Made by a program: the position numbers and the translations under genes. A stretch of 64,000 bases of DNA, taken from the NCBI GenBank assembly GCA_001896555.1, contig MPOS01000028.1, positions 153,184-217,183 on the forward strand. The letters are read 5' to 3'. Of this stretch, positions 23,648 to 33,148 are shown piece after piece. The notes below the pieces were generated by a model. The model was given only the letters and a program-made list of their open reading frames with translations. It searched no databases and had not been told where the DNA came from. Origin of the DNA: Candidatus Phosphitivorax anaerolimi (GTDB lineage: Bacteria > Desulfobacterota > Desulfomonilia > UBA1062). Each line of letters opens with the position of its first letter. Position 1 is the stretch's first letter.

Positions 23648-25460
23648 CCGGTCCTTTGCATGCGTAATATTCTTTAATCACATCCCTGACCACCGGTGCG
23701 GCGATGCTCGATCCGCTCCCTCCGTGCTCAATGATGGCGACCGCCACGATCTCGGGATTCTCGACCGGAGAAAACCCGAAGAACCATGCATGATCCCTGA
23801 TCTTATAGGGAAGATCGGACTGATCGGGAAGGTTGGAGGTATATCCGCTCACCACCTGCACGGTACCGGTTTTTCCCCCCATGGCGAAGTTCGGGTCCCT
23901 CACGGCCCGGGCAGTGCCCTTCTCCGATTCCACAACGGCCTTGAGCCCTTCCCGTATGACCGCGAGATCCGCCTCACGGATGTTCAGGGTCCGTTCCATG
24001 TTTATCTCGGTAGAGGCCAGAATCCTCGGCGTCATGACATTGCCCCCGTTCACCACGCTGCTCATGACCTTAGCCATCTGCATGGGGGTGACCAGGGTGA
24101 AGCCCTGCCCGATCGCGGTAATCACACTCTCGCCCTTGTGCCACTGCTCGCCGAACCGGCGGTATTTCCACTCTTTGGTTGGCACGAGCCCTGAGAGCTC
24201 GTCCTTGAACTCGATACCGGTGGGCCTCCCCAGCCCCAGATCGAGGCAGAACGCGGAGATCCGGTCGATGCCAAGCCTTTCGCCAAGCACATAGAAGTAG
24301 ACGTCGCAGGACTGGGCAAGGGCGGAGACGAGGTCCACGTTTCCATGCCCTCCCCTGCGCCAGCACTTGAAGGTGGAATCTCCCAGACTGTACGCACCCG
24401 GACAGTACACGGTATCCTGAGGGGTGATGAAGTTGTTTCTCAGCGCCAGGGCGGCAATAATCACCTTGAACACAGACCCGGGCGAGTACTGCCCCCGGAT
24501 CGGCCTGTTTTCAAGTGGGTGCATGGGGTCCTCGACGATCCCTTTCCAGACCTCGGGCGCCATGGGACGTAAGAATACATGCGGATCAAAGCCGGGCGAT
24601 GAGACCATGGCCAGGATGTCTCCGGTCCGAGGATCCATGGCTACGACCGACCCCGCCCGGCCGGCCATGGACTTGTAGGCGGTGAGCTGGAGCCTCTTGT
24701 CGATAGTGAGCACTACGTCCTGACCCGGCACCGGCGGCTTCTCGTCCAGGATCTTCGTTTTCCTCCCCATGGCATCCACCTCGAAGATCCGAACCCCCTT
24801 GGTTCCCCGCAGCGTTTCCTCGCAGATGCTCTCCACACCGGTCTTGCCGATGGGATCTCCAGGGGCGTACGGAGATCCGTGCTTCAGGTCATCAAGCTGC
24901 TTTCGGGATATCTCACCCAGGAAGCCCAGAACATGGGAGCCCAGCTCCTTGAGCACATAGTCCCGCTCGCTCGTGGCGTCGATGGACACCCCGGGCAGGG
25001 TATAGAGCTGGGCCTCGATGCTCGCCATCTGGTGGAAGCTGATGTCCTTGGCCAGGGCAACGGGATTGTACGGCCTTTTCTTCGCCTCCCTGATCCTCTG
25101 GACCATGTCCTCCTCATCGCTGCCCAGGATTTCGGCGAGACGGTGAGCGATAGAGGAGACATCCGAGATGTCTTCCGGTATCGCGATGAGGTTGTATGCG
25201 GGCCGGTTGTCTGCAAGGACCTCCATGTTCCGGTCCAGGATCTTGCCCCTCTGAGCGGGAATGCTGACGATCCTGATCCGGTTGTTCCGGGCCAGGCTCT
25301 CATAGTAAGACCCCTTGAACACCTGCATGTTCATGAGCCTCAGCAGAAGGATGGTGAAGAGGACGAACACGAAGGCGATGAAGATCTTCGCCTTCCACTT
25401 CAGGTCGTCGTCGATATGCGGCCCGGGTATATTGTTTGTATTATTCATATTCCAGTTCAT
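23616..25460 (-). CDS. mrdA: Penicillin-binding protein 2 (elongation transpeptidase)
   Basis: 614 residues: a transmembrane anchor (about 22-42), the PBP dimerisation domain (RNNRIRIVSIPAQRGKILDRN) and the transpeptidase domain. The active-site motifs are SVFK with Ser329 (in YSPGSVFK), SCD at 383-385 and KTG at 529-531 (GGKTGTVQ). It crosslinks peptidoglycan during elongation as partner of RodA in the periplasm. The gene overlaps mreD by 20 nt upstream and rodA downstream. An ATG four codons in (MNNTNN) is an alternative start. Confidence 0.96.
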   Translation of the reverse strand: MNWNMNNTNNIPGPHIDDDLKWKAKIFIAFVFVLFTILLLRLMNMQVFKGSYYESLARNNRIRIVSIPAQRGKILDRNMEVLADNRPAYNLIAIPEDISDVSSIAHRLAEILGSDEEDMVQRIREAKKRPYNPVALAKDISFHQMASIEAQLYTLPGVSIDATSERDYVLKELGSHVLGFLGEISRKQLDDLKHGSPYAPGDPIGKTGVESICEETLRGTKGVRIFEVDAMGRKTKILDEKPPVPGQDVVLTIDKRLQLTAYKSMAGRAGSVVAMDPRTGDILAMVSSPGFDPHVFLRPMAPEVWKGIVEDPMHPLENRPIRGQYSPGSVFKVIIAALALRNNFITPQDTVYCPGAYSLGDSTFKCWRRGGHGNVDLVSALAQSCDVYFYVLGERLGIDRISAFCLDLGLGRPTGIEFKDELSGLVPTKEWKYRRFGEQWHKGESVITAIGQGFTLVTPMQMAKVMSSVVNGGNVMTPRILASTEINMERTLNIREADLAVIREGLKAVVESEKGTARAVRDPNFAMGGKTGTVQVVSGYTSNLPDQSDLPYKIRDHAWFFGFSPVENPEIVAVAIIEHGGSGSSIAAPVVRDVIKEYYACKGPGDEQVCQDNR

Positions 25461-25932
25461 ATACCGTCTGGAGCCGGCCCACGATATACACCATCATCGG
25501 GCTTAAGCATCCGGTGAGCACGGCGCCTGCCGCGAGGGGAGATGTTGTCCCCTTCAGGTAGGAGAAATCCGAGAGAAACGCCATGGCCACCACGAAAAGG
25601 AAGTAGAAAAAGATCCCCAGAAGGGCCTGCGTATAGGCGTTCTCCAGGTAGATGAAGTTCTTCAGCACCTCGATGGCCAAGAAGATGAAAATATACAGCA
25701 GGGGAATGAGACCGAGCCGCGCCCCGGAAAAGGCCTGCAGGATGAGCGAGCCGAGAATCACGAAGGGGAACCCCTGGGAGAAGGGAACGAATATGATCTG
25801 CCCGATGATCATTCCGATGAAGAAATCCACCCTGAGCGGCGCCCAGACGGCAGGAATGACAGTCGCCTCCATCAGGATTGCGACAAAGAGTATTCCGAAG
25901 AGGCTAATCTGAAACTTCCACACCTTGAGCAA
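25441..25932 (-). CDS. mreD: Rod-shape determining protein MreD
   Basis: 163 residues, strongly hydrophobic, with five or six predicted transmembrane helices; RVDFFIGMIIGQIIF and GLIPLLYIFIFLAIEVLKNF resemble the MreD pattern. Sequence conservation in MreD is always low, so the call leans on size, topology and position between mreC and mrdA. It acts in the inner membrane as part of the elongasome scaffold. The start overlaps the mreC end by 29 nt. Confidence 0.88.
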   Translation of the reverse strand: MLKVWKFQISLFGILFVAILMEATVIPAVWAPLRVDFFIGMIIGQIIFVPFSQGFPFVILGSLILQAFSGARLGLIPLLYIFIFLAIEVLKNFIYLENAYTQALLGIFFYFLFVVAMAFLSDFSYLKGTTSPLAAGAVLTGCLSPMMVYIVGRLQTVYELEYE

Positions 25933-26725
25933 TGCCGAATACCTCCTCGATCTTTTCCATCTTCACGCAAGGCTCTACAATGATATCCGCAAAAATCTGG
26001 CGATCGTCCTTCCTGACCTCCCGGACGTACCCGAGCTTCAAACCCTTGGGAAACATGCCGAGCAGCCCTGAGGTCACCACGGAATCCCCCACCTTCACAT
26101 CCTCTACGCTGCGTACATACTCCAGGCTCAGCAGGCTCTCCCCTCTGCCTTTTATGATCCCCTTGACCCGGGAAGACTCGATGAGGGCGGGAATGGAGCT
26201 GTTGGGGTCGGTAATGAGCAGGACCTGGGCTGTGTGGGGGGAGACCGCGATCACCTTGCCGATCACACCGCTTGGGTTGAGGATGGGTGTGTTGATGCCG
26301 AATCCGCTGCGCGAGCCCTTGTCGATGATCACGGTTTTGAATACGTGGGTGATATCCTGGGAGAGGACGCTTGCAGGGATCAGGGAGAAATCGTGAAACT
26401 TCCCCTTGAAATCCAGCATGGCCCGGAGCCGCTCATTCTCGTTTTCGAGTTCCTGAAGCCGCATGGTCCGCACGCGGAGCTCATTCAGCTCTTTCTGAAG
26501 CGTTTCGTTCTCGTAGCTGGTGTTCACCAGGAATACATAGTGGTTCCAGATGCCTGCAATAAAGGAAAAGGGCGCTCTCACCACCCGCTCGAAGATGCCG
26601 TATCCCTCGCGGATGCTGCTGATGCCCAGAGATGAGGAACTGTACTGTCCGGTTGAGAGCAGAACAAGGATCAGGGCCGCAGCCCCAATAAGCAGAGCAA
26701 CCCTTGTGCTACTTCGCGCCATCAA
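25904..26725 (-). CDS. mreC: Rod-shape determining protein MreC
   Basis: 273 residues: a short cytosolic N-terminus, one transmembrane helix (about 9-27), a coiled coil (about 70-110, [21 protein letters not shown]) and the periplasmic beta-barrel domain containing [41 protein letters not shown], split as in known MreC. It activates PBP2-RodA and links them to MreB. The ATG overlaps the mreB stop by 4 nt. The order mreB-C-D-mrdA-rodA is standard. Confidence 0.95.
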   Translation of the reverse strand: MMARSSTRVALLIGAAALILVLLSTGQYSSSSLGISSIREGYGIFERVVRAPFSFIAGIWNHYVFLVNTSYENETLQKELNELRVRTMRLQELENENERLRAMLDFKGKFHDFSLIPASVLSQDITHVFKTVIIDKGSRSGFGINTPILNPSGVIGKVIAVSPHTAQVLLITDPNSSIPALIESSRVKGIIKGRGESLLSLEYVRSVEDVKVGDSVVTSGLLGMFPKGLKLGYVREVRKDDRQIFADIIVEPCVKMEKIEEVFGIAQGVEVSD

Positions 26726-27759
26726 CTCGAAATCGTGACATCTCGAAGGAGATCGATGTCATCGAGAAGTTTGCCTGCACCCCTGGCCACTGCCGAGAGA
26801 GGATCTTCGGCGATGATCACCGGCAGCCCGGTTTCCTCCCTGATAAGCCTGTCGAGATTCCGGTAGAGCGACCCGCCGCCGGTGAGCACGATGCCGCGGT
26901 CCACGATATCGGCGGCCAGTTCGGGCGGCGTCTGCTCCAGGGCGACCCGCACGGCGTCGATGATGGTCCGGATGGGCCCCTGGCACGCCTTGCGGATCTC
27001 TTCGGAGCTGATGGTGAATATCTTGGGGATGCCGTCCACCAGGTCCCGGCCCTTGACCTCGATGGTCTTCTCTACATCGTCCGAGGCGGCGGAGCCGATC
27101 ATGATCTTGATGATCTCCGCGGTCCTTTCACCGATGAGCAGGTTGTACTCGCGCTTGATGTACTGCATGATGGCCTGGTCGATCTTGTCTCCGGCCACAC
27201 GGACACTGTTCGTGTAGACGATGCCCGACAGCGAGATCACCGCCACCTCGGTGGTGCCCCCGCCTATGTCAACGATCATGGAGCTGATCGGCTCGGTCAC
27301 GGGCAGGCCCGCCCCGATGGCTGCCGCCATGGGCTCGGCTACGATGAACACCTCGCGGGCGCCTGCGGCCTCGGCGGATTCCTTGACCGCCCTCTTCTCC
27401 ACCTGAGTGATCCCCGAGGGGACACAGATGATGGCCCTGGGCCTCACGCCGAGCCTGCGCTGGTGCACCTTGGTGATGAAGTATTTCAGCATGGCCTCGG
27501 TGGCCTCGAAATCGGCGATCACGCCGTCTTTCATGGGCCGGATGGCCTGGATATTCTCAGGGGTTCTTCCCAGCATTTTCTTGGCCTCGGTTCCCACGGC
27601 GACGATCCTGTTTACACCGCCGTGCTCCATCTTCACCGCCACCACCGAGGGTTCGGACAGGACAACTCCCTTATCCCGGGCATATACAAGGGTATTTGCC
27701 GTACCCAGATCAATGGCAAGATCGCTGGAGAACATCCCGAAAATCCATTCGAAGAACAT
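26722..27759 (-). CDS. mreB: Cell-shape actin homologue MreB
   Basis: 345 residues with actin-superfamily signatures: phosphate 1 loop [43 protein letters not shown], phosphate 2 [19 protein letters not shown] and the adenosine motif [15 protein letters not shown]. It forms ATP-dependent filaments under the inner membrane that position the elongation machinery. First gene of the operon; a GGAAAGGAGTGGG ribosome site precedes the start. It is divergent from the GlmU-like gene, leaving 134 nt for both promoters. Confidence 0.97.
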   Translation of the reverse strand: MFFEWIFGMFSSDLAIDLGTANTLVYARDKGVVLSEPSVVAVKMEHGGVNRIVAVGTEAKKMLGRTPENIQAIRPMKDGVIADFEATEAMLKYFITKVHQRRLGVRPRAIICVPSGITQVEKRAVKESAEAAGAREVFIVAEPMAAAIGAGLPVTEPISSMIVDIGGGTTEVAVISLSGIVYTNSVRVAGDKIDQAIMQYIKREYNLLIGERTAEIIKIMIGSAASDDVEKTIEVKGRDLVDGIPKIFTISSEEIRKACQGPIRTIIDAVRVALEQTPPELAADIVDRGIVLTGGGSLYRNLDRLIREETGLPVIIAEDPLSAVARGAGKLLDDIDLLRDVTISS

Positions 27760-27893
27760 AGATGCCCACTCCTTTCCTTCATGCGGCGCTATTGATAGGC
27801 CGTCTTAGCAAATACCCACCTCTTTTACAAGAGAAGAGAAGAAAGCGCTCGTCTCTTGCACAAAGCCCCCGCTTATGATAGCAATGCAGCACG

Positions 27894-28904
27894 ATGCAGA
27901 AAAGTTGTACCATAATACTGGCCGCAGGAAAAGGCACCAGATTAAAATCTGAAACACCGAAGGTTCTGCACGAGATTCTCGGCCTGCCGCTGATCTATTA
28001 TCCCCTCAACCTTGCCGCGAAACTCGGTTCAGAGACCATCTGCGTAGTAGGTCACGGCAGGGATGCCGTCGGGGCGTACCTCGAGCGCTTCCCTGTCCGG
28101 CAGGTCGTCCAGGACCCTCCGCTTGGGACCGGCCATGCCGTTCTCATGGCCCGGAGGGCACTGGAAGAGACCGATGCAGAGAATGTCATCATCCTGCCCG
28201 GAGACATGCCCCTGGTGGAGTATTCCTCGCTGGCATCCCTCATGGAGGTCTACCGTGCGTCCCATTCCCCCATCGGCGTCCTTACCGCCCGCATGCCCGA
28301 CCCCACCGGCTACGGGAGGATCGTGCGGGACTGGGAAAACCGCATGATCGCCATCGTCGAACACCATGAAGCCGATGAACGGCAGCGGATGATCGACGAG
28401 ATCAACACCGGGGTCTACGTCATCGACAAGTCCTTTCTCCTGCGCGCCGTAGAGGGCCTCTCTCCGGACAATGCAAAGCAGGAGTTCTATCTCACCGACA
28501 TCGTGCGCATGGCACGGTTCGCGGCTTCCTATCAGGTCCCCGATTACCGCGAGGCCCACGGCATCAACTCCCGCGCCCAGCTCTGCGAGGCAGCCCAGGT
28601 CATGCAAATGCGGGTCAACCGGGCGCTCATGGACGAGGGCGTGACCCTCTTGGACCCCTCAACCGCCTGGATAAGCCCGCTCGCCCGCATCGGCAAAGAC
28701 GTCGAGATATGGCCGAACGTCCATATCCTGGGTGAATGCCGGGTTGACTCACAGGTGCGGATCATGCCAAATACCTGGATCAGGAACTCATGTATCGGAA
28801 CCAGGAGTATCATCAGAAACGGCAGCATGATTGAGAACGCCACGATCTCACCGGATTCGGATCTTCCCGCACATTCAGTGATCGACGGGTCTCACATCGG
28901 CTGA
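27894..28904 (+). CDS. glmU: GlmU-like UDP-GlcNAc pyrophosphorylase lacking the acetyltransferase end
   Basis: 336 residues. Residues 1-230 match the GlmU uridylyltransferase domain: LAAGKGTRLKSETPKVLHEILG, QDPPLGTGHAV, LPGDMPLVE, GYGRIVRD and INTGVYVID. The remaining 100 residues start the left-handed beta-helix (SPLARIGKDVEIWPNVHILG) but stop after about five coils. Normal GlmU is about 450 residues; the missing part carries the acetyl-CoA site and the catalytic histidine near residue 363. So it probably makes UDP-GlcNAc from GlcNAc-1-P but cannot acetylate GlcN-1-P. There is no ribosome site; TATGAT lies 14 nt before the ATG. The end at 28904 is a clean TGA. Confidence 0.82.
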   Translation: MQKSCTIILAAGKGTRLKSETPKVLHEILGLPLIYYPLNLAAKLGSETICVVGHGRDAVGAYLERFPVRQVVQDPPLGTGHAVLMARRALEETDAENVIILPGDMPLVEYSSLASLMEVYRASHSPIGVLTARMPDPTGYGRIVRDWENRMIAIVEHHEADERQRMIDEINTGVYVIDKSFLLRAVEGLSPDNAKQEFYLTDIVRMARFAASYQVPDYREAHGINSRAQLCEAAQVMQMRVNRALMDEGVTLLDPSTAWISPLARIGKDVEIWPNVHILGECRVDSQVRIMPNTWIRNSCIGTRSIIRNGSMIENATISPDSDLPAHSVIDGSHIG

Positions 28905-28933
28905 TTGACTGAGACAGCAAGAAACCCTACATA
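28905..28933 (+). promoter_or_regulatory. Sigma-70-like promoter of lon, leaderless geometry
   Basis: TTGACT at 28905-28910, 17-nt spacer, TACATA at 28928-28933. The lon ATG is at 28940, six nt after the -10 box, with TAACCC between and no Shine-Dalgarno sequence. The predicted +1 coincides with the A of the ATG. No HrcA (CIRCE) or sigma-32 pattern was seen. Confidence 0.6.
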
Positions 28934-28939
28934 TAACCC

Positions 28940-31372
28940 ATGGAATGGATTAAGAACATCTTCAAGAACACCGACGAACAGAAACCGGCCGCAAAAGAGG
29001 AATATCCCGGGATACTCCCCGTCCTTCCTCTCAAGGACGCCGTGCTGGTCCCGGACGGGCTCCTCCCGCTTATCGTGTCGAACCCCGCATCCATCTCTCT
29101 GGTCAAGGAGCTCTATGCCGCCGACTCGCCCGTGGTGGCGGTGGGAATACGGGAAAGCTGCGAGAGCGAGTCCGAGCTGTGGGACAACCTTTACCGGATC
29201 GGGTGCATGGCGAAGATCACCAAGATCTCCCAGACCAAGAAAGACGAGCTGTCCATCATGATCCGGGGGATACAGAAGGCATCTCTTGACGAGAATGTCT
29301 CATCCGACCCATACCTGGTGGTGCGGGTGACCTACCTGCGCGAGCACATGGAGCCGGACAAGGAGGTCTTCGCCCTGGCGCATTCCACCCGGGACATCCT
29401 CAACAGCCTCGCACGTCTCTCGTACCACAACCTGGAGACCGTGCTGGTGAATCTCTCCAAGCTCAAAGACCCTGCCATTCTGCTGAGCACGGCCACCACA
29501 AACCTTCCCATCCCGGTGGCCAGGAAACAGCAGATCCTCGAGGAGAACGACCTGCACACCAAGTACATGCTTCTCCACGAGTCCCTCCTGAACGAGCTGG
29601 AGATCCTGGAGCTCTCCTTGAAGATATCCGAGCGGGCCAAGGGCGAGATCAACAACGCCCAGCGCGAGTACTACCTCAGGCAGCAGCTCAAGGCCATCAA
29701 GAAGGAGCTGGGCGACACCCAGGGGGATATCGAGGACGAGATCGAAGAATTGAAGAAAGAGATCGAGGCCAAGGGACTGCCCGAAGGGGTGAAGCGCGAG
29801 GTGGACAAGGACATCAAGCGCATCACCCGGATGCAGCCGGGCTCATCCGAGTACGTCACCATCCGGACCTATCTCGACTGGATTCTCGATCTTCCCTGGC
29901 ACGAAAAGACCGAGGACAATCTTGAGATCCAGAACGTAGAGGATATCCTCAATCAGGATCATTTCGACCTGCGCAAGCCGAAGAAGCGGATACTCGAATA
30001 TCTCTCGGTGAAGAAGCTCAAAAACGACCTGAAAGGCCCCATCCTGTGCTTCGTGGGTCCTCCGGGGGTGGGGAAGACCTCCCTGGGCAAGTCCATAGCC
30101 CGGGCCATGGGCAGAAAGTTCGTCCGCATCTCGCTCGGAGGCGTACGCGACGAGGCCGAGATCCGGGGACACCGGAGGACCTATATCGGCGCCATGCCCG
30201 GCAGGATCATCAGCGGCATCAAAACGGCGCAGAGCACCAACCCGGTCTTCATGCTCGACGAGATCGACAAGCTCTCCCACGACATCCACGGAGATCCGGC
30301 CTCGGCCTTGCTGGAGGCCCTCGATCCGGAGCAGAACACCCACTTTGTCGACCACTATCTCAACGTGGACTACGACCTCTCCCAGGTGTTCTTCATCACG
30401 ACCGCCAATGTCATCGACACCATCCCGCCTGCGCTCAAAGACCGGATGGAGATCGTGGAGATCGAGGGATACACCCACGAGGACAAGGTCCAGATCGCCC
30501 GGCACCACCTGATCCCCCAGGAGATCGAGGCAAACGGGCTTGAGGGCCGTCAGATCGATTTCACTCAAGAGGCTATCGACCACATCATCCGCTCGTACAC
30601 CCGGGAGTCCGGGGTGAGGAACCTCAAGCGCGAGATCGCTTCCTGCCTGCGGGTGATCGCATCCAAGGTGGCAAAACAGGAAGGGGATAACTTCGTGGTG
30701 GACAAGCCCTTCGTGGAACAGGCCTTGGGACCTGTGCGCTTCCTCCCCGAGGCCAGGCATCGGACCCGGGTTCCGGGTGTGGCCACCGGGCTTGCATGGA
30801 CCCCCTATGGAGGAGAAATCCTCTTCGTGGAATCGGCACTGGTGGAAGGCAAGGACGAGATGATCCTCACCGGCCAGATGGGCGACGTGATGAAGGAATC
30901 GGCCCGGATCGCCCTGAGCATCATCAAGGGTGCGGCCCGGCCCATCCAGCAGGGCAAGGGCGTCCACATCCACGTCCCTGCAGGGGCCATCCCCAAAGAC
31001 GGCCCGTCCGCCGGCGTCACCCTGGTGACCTCGCTCATTTCGCTCATGACCGGCAAGGTGGTGCGGGAAAACCTGGCCATGACCGGCGAGATCACCCTGC
31101 GGGGCGTGGTCCTGCCCGTAGGCGGCATCAAGGAGAAGGTGCTGGCGGCGCGCCGGGCCGGTATCACCGAGATCATCCTGCCCAGGATGAACGAAAAGGA
31201 CCTGGGCGACATCGAACCGGACGTGATCCGGGACCTGACAATCCACTACGTGGAGAATATCGGCGAGGTCATCGAGCTGGCCTTCCCGGACGCCAAGGAT
31301 GAAATCCTCCCCCTGGTGCCGGTATTTGAGCTTGATGACAAAGGCGAGGTCAAGCCTGCAGTCAGAGCCTAG
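28940..31372 (+). CDS. lon: ATP-dependent protease Lon
   Basis: 810 residues, normal length. N-terminal substrate-binding LAN domain (LPVLPLKDAVLVPD), coiled helical linker, AAA+ module (Walker A GPPGVGKTSLGKS near residue 373; Walker B VFMLDEIDKLS) and the C-terminal Ser/Lys protease: Ser in PKDGPSAGVT and Lys in GGIKEKVLAARRAG. It degrades misfolded and regulatory proteins in the cytosol. The 3' end overlaps the convergent hemL by 11 nt. The initiation context lacks a ribosome site and looks leaderless. Confidence 0.97.
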   Translation: MEWIKNIFKNTDEQKPAAKEEYPGILPVLPLKDAVLVPDGLLPLIVSNPASISLVKELYAADSPVVAVGIRESCESESELWDNLYRIGCMAKITKISQTKKDELSIMIRGIQKASLDENVSSDPYLVVRVTYLREHMEPDKEVFALAHSTRDILNSLARLSYHNLETVLVNLSKLKDPAILLSTATTNLPIPVARKQQILEENDLHTKYMLLHESLLNELEILELSLKISERAKGEINNAQREYYLRQQLKAIKKELGDTQGDIEDEIEELKKEIEAKGLPEGVKREVDKDIKRITRMQPGSSEYVTIRTYLDWILDLPWHEKTEDNLEIQNVEDILNQDHFDLRKPKKRILEYLSVKKLKNDLKGPILCFVGPPGVGKTSLGKSIARAMGRKFVRISLGGVRDEAEIRGHRRTYIGAMPGRIISGIKTAQSTNPVFMLDEIDKLSHDIHGDPASALLEALDPEQNTHFVDHYLNVDYDLSQVFFITTANVIDTIPPALKDRMEIVEIEGYTHEDKVQIARHHLIPQEIEANGLEGRQIDFTQEAIDHIIRSYTRESGVRNLKREIASCLRVIASKVAKQEGDNFVVDKPFVEQALGPVRFLPEARHRTRVPGVATGLAWTPYGGEILFVESALVEGKDEMILTGQMGDVMKESARIALSIIKGAARPIQQGKGVHIHVPAGAIPKDGPSAGVTLVTSLISLMTGKVVRENLAMTGEITLRGVVLPVGGIKEKVLAARRAGITEIILPRMNEKDLGDIEPDVIRDLTIHYVENIGEVIELAFPDAKDEILPLVPVFELDDKGEVKPAVRA

Positions 31373-32636
31373 CCATACACGTACGTGCCGCCTCGGCCAC
31401 GGCATCGAGCACGTCCGGAGTATGGGCGGTGCTCACGAACAGGGCCTCGAAGGGCGAGGGCGCGAGGTAGACGCCCTGATCGAGCATGAGGTGGAAGAAC
31501 CGGGCGTATCTCTCAGCATCGCACGCCATGACCTGCTCGAACGTCTCGACCGACCCTTCAGAAAAGAACAGCCCTGCCATGCTCCCCAGACGATTGATCT
31601 TCAGAGCGATGCCTGCCGAGCGGGCGGATTCTCCCATGCTCTCCGTCAGCCATGCCAGTGATCGCTCCAGGGCGGGATAGGGATTTTCCCGCTTGAGTAT
31701 GGCGAGCGTTGCAAGTCCCGCCGTGACGGCCACGGGATTCCCGGCAAGGGTGCCGGCCTGATAGACCGGGCCTTCAGGGGCGAGCATCGACATGATGTCG
31801 GCCCTTCCGCCGAAGGCGCCGACCGGCATCCCGCCGCCGATGATCTTGCCCAGACAGGTGAGATCGGGCCTTATGCCCGACATGTCCTGGTACCCGCCGT
31901 AGCAGAACCTGAAGCCCGTAATCACCTCGTCGAAGATCAGCAGTGCCCCATGCTCCCGGGTAATCTCCCTGAGGCTCTCCAGAAAGCCCTTGCGGGGAAG
32001 CACGATATTCATGTTCCCGGCCACCGGCTCCACGATCACTGCCGCCACCCGGGAGCCGTGCGCGGCCATGAATGTGCGGAGAGCATCAGCGTCGTTGTAG
32101 GGTAACACGGCCGTGGTGGATGCAATGGCACCGGGAACACCCGAGGTGTCGGGGACGCCGAAGGTGAGCGCACCTGAGCCCGCTCTGGCCAGGAGGCTGT
32201 CCACATGCCCGTGGTAGCATCCTTCGAACTTGACGATAAGATCGCGGGAGGTGAACGCCCGGGCGAGCCTGACTGCACTCATAGTAGCCTCGGTGCCGGA
32301 GTTGACGAGCCGTACCTTGTCCATGGAAGGGACGGCCTCGCACAGCCGCTCGGCCATCTCCACCTCGAGCTCGGTGGGGGCGCCGAAGCTCATCCCCCTG
32401 CCGGCCTGTCTGCTCACAGCCTCTACCACCTCGGGATGGGAGTGCCCGAGGATCATGGGACCCCAGGAGAGCACGTGGTCGATGTATCGCTTGCCCTCGG
32501 CATCGATCAGGTAGGGGCCTTTCGCCTCCCGGATAAACCTGGGGGTGCCGCCCACCTTGCCGAAGGCCCTCACCGGAGAATTCACCCCCGAAGGTATATG
32601 CGCCTTTGCCCGTTCGAAGAGCTCAAGATTCTTCAC
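31362..32636 (-). CDS. hemL: Glutamate-1-semialdehyde 2,1-aminomutase
   Basis: 424 residues, normal length, a class III PLP aminotransferase fold. Motifs: GVNSPVRAFG, GPMILGHSHPEVVEAV, FEGCYHGHVDSLLA, LIFDEVITGFRF and the PLP lysine in CLGKIIGGGMPVGAFGG. It converts glutamate-1-semialdehyde to 5-aminolevulinate in the C5 tetrapyrrole pathway. It starts with GTG inside the end of the upstream Ahb-type gene (14-nt overlap), with GGAGGG as ribosome site, so the two are coupled. It converges on lon. Confidence 0.96.
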   Translation of the reverse strand: MKNLELFERAKAHIPSGVNSPVRAFGKVGGTPRFIREAKGPYLIDAEGKRYIDHVLSWGPMILGHSHPEVVEAVSRQAGRGMSFGAPTELEVEMAERLCEAVPSMDKVRLVNSGTEATMSAVRLARAFTSRDLIVKFEGCYHGHVDSLLARAGSGALTFGVPDTSGVPGAIASTTAVLPYNDADALRTFMAAHGSRVAAVIVEPVAGNMNIVLPRKGFLESLREITREHGALLIFDEVITGFRFCYGGYQDMSGIRPDLTCLGKIIGGGMPVGAFGGRADIMSMLAPEGPVYQAGTLAGNPVAVTAGLATLAILKRENPYPALERSLAWLTESMGESARSAGIALKINRLGSMAGLFFSEGSVETFEQVMACDAERYARFFHLMLDQGVYLAPSPFEALFVSTAHTPDVLDAVAEAARTCMARL

Positions 32637-33111
32637 CGCCGCCCTCCCTGAAATAGTTCATGGACGATTTCTTCAGTTCTCTGAGGCTCCAGTACACCCG
32701 GTACCTGTCGATGCCGAGCTCGGACGAAATCTCTCCGATGACCCGGAGGACCTCGTCGTCCGTCCTGCCGTGGATCATGGAAAAAAGATTGTACTCCCCG
32801 AAGCCGGGACGCTCGTAGCAGTGGGAGACCTCCCGCCGGCAAGCGAGCTCGCGCCCGATCCGGTCGACCTGATCTCCGGGCACGGCCCACACGACCATGG
32901 CGCCCGATGAGAAACCTGTCTGCCGGTGGCGCAGTATAGCCTTGACGCTCCGGATGACCCCCTGCCGCCTGAGCAGCTCGAGCCGGGAGATGAGCTCACC
33001 CGGTTCGATCCCAAGCGTCTGCGCCCAGGCATCGAAAGGCCTCTTTTCAACCGGCAGGTCATCCTGGATGAGCCAAAGGAGCTTCCTGTCTATCCCGTCG
33101 ACCCTCTTCAC
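32623..33111 (-). CDS. AsnC/Lrp-like siroheme decarboxylase subunit (AhbA/AhbB/NirDLGH family)
   Basis: 162 residues: an N-terminal winged helix-turn-helix of AsnC type (ELISRLELLRRQGVIRSVKAILRHRQTGF) and a C-terminal ferredoxin-like domain with VSHCYERPGFGEYNLFSMIHGRT. The pairing of ILRHRxxGF with the HCYxRP...YNLFxMIHG segment is typical of siroheme decarboxylase subunits in the alternative (siroheme-dependent) heme or heme d1 routes, rather than of true Lrp regulators. It may form a heterodimer with a second subunit not in this window. The GTG start has no ribosome site; its -10 box lies 7 nt upstream. It is translationally coupled to hemL. Confidence 0.8.
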   Translation of the reverse strand: MKRVDGIDRKLLWLIQDDLPVEKRPFDAWAQTLGIEPGELISRLELLRRQGVIRSVKAILRHRQTGFSSGAMVVWAVPGDQVDRIGRELACRREVSHCYERPGFGEYNLFSMIHGRTDDEVLRVIGEISSELGIDRYRVYWSLRELKKSSMNYFREGGGEES

Positions 33112-33118
33112 GGTGAAG

Positions 33119-33148
33119 AATCTACACCAGTTTCGGAAAAAGGTTCAA
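33119..33148 (-). promoter_or_regulatory. Sigma-70-like promoter of the Ahb-hemL pair, leaderless geometry
   Basis: Minus strand: TTGAAC (33148-33143), 18-nt spacer, TAGATT (33124-33119), then 7 nt (CTTCACC) to the GTG at 33111. No Shine-Dalgarno sequence fits. Confidence 0.5.

Noticed and set aside
26704..27795. 363-codon open frame on the plus strand
   Set aside because: Antisense to mreB, which is a full-length, highly conserved gene.
29843..31405. 520-codon open frame on the minus strand
   Set aside because: Antisense to lon, with the same shadow composition and no family motif; lon is complete and certain.
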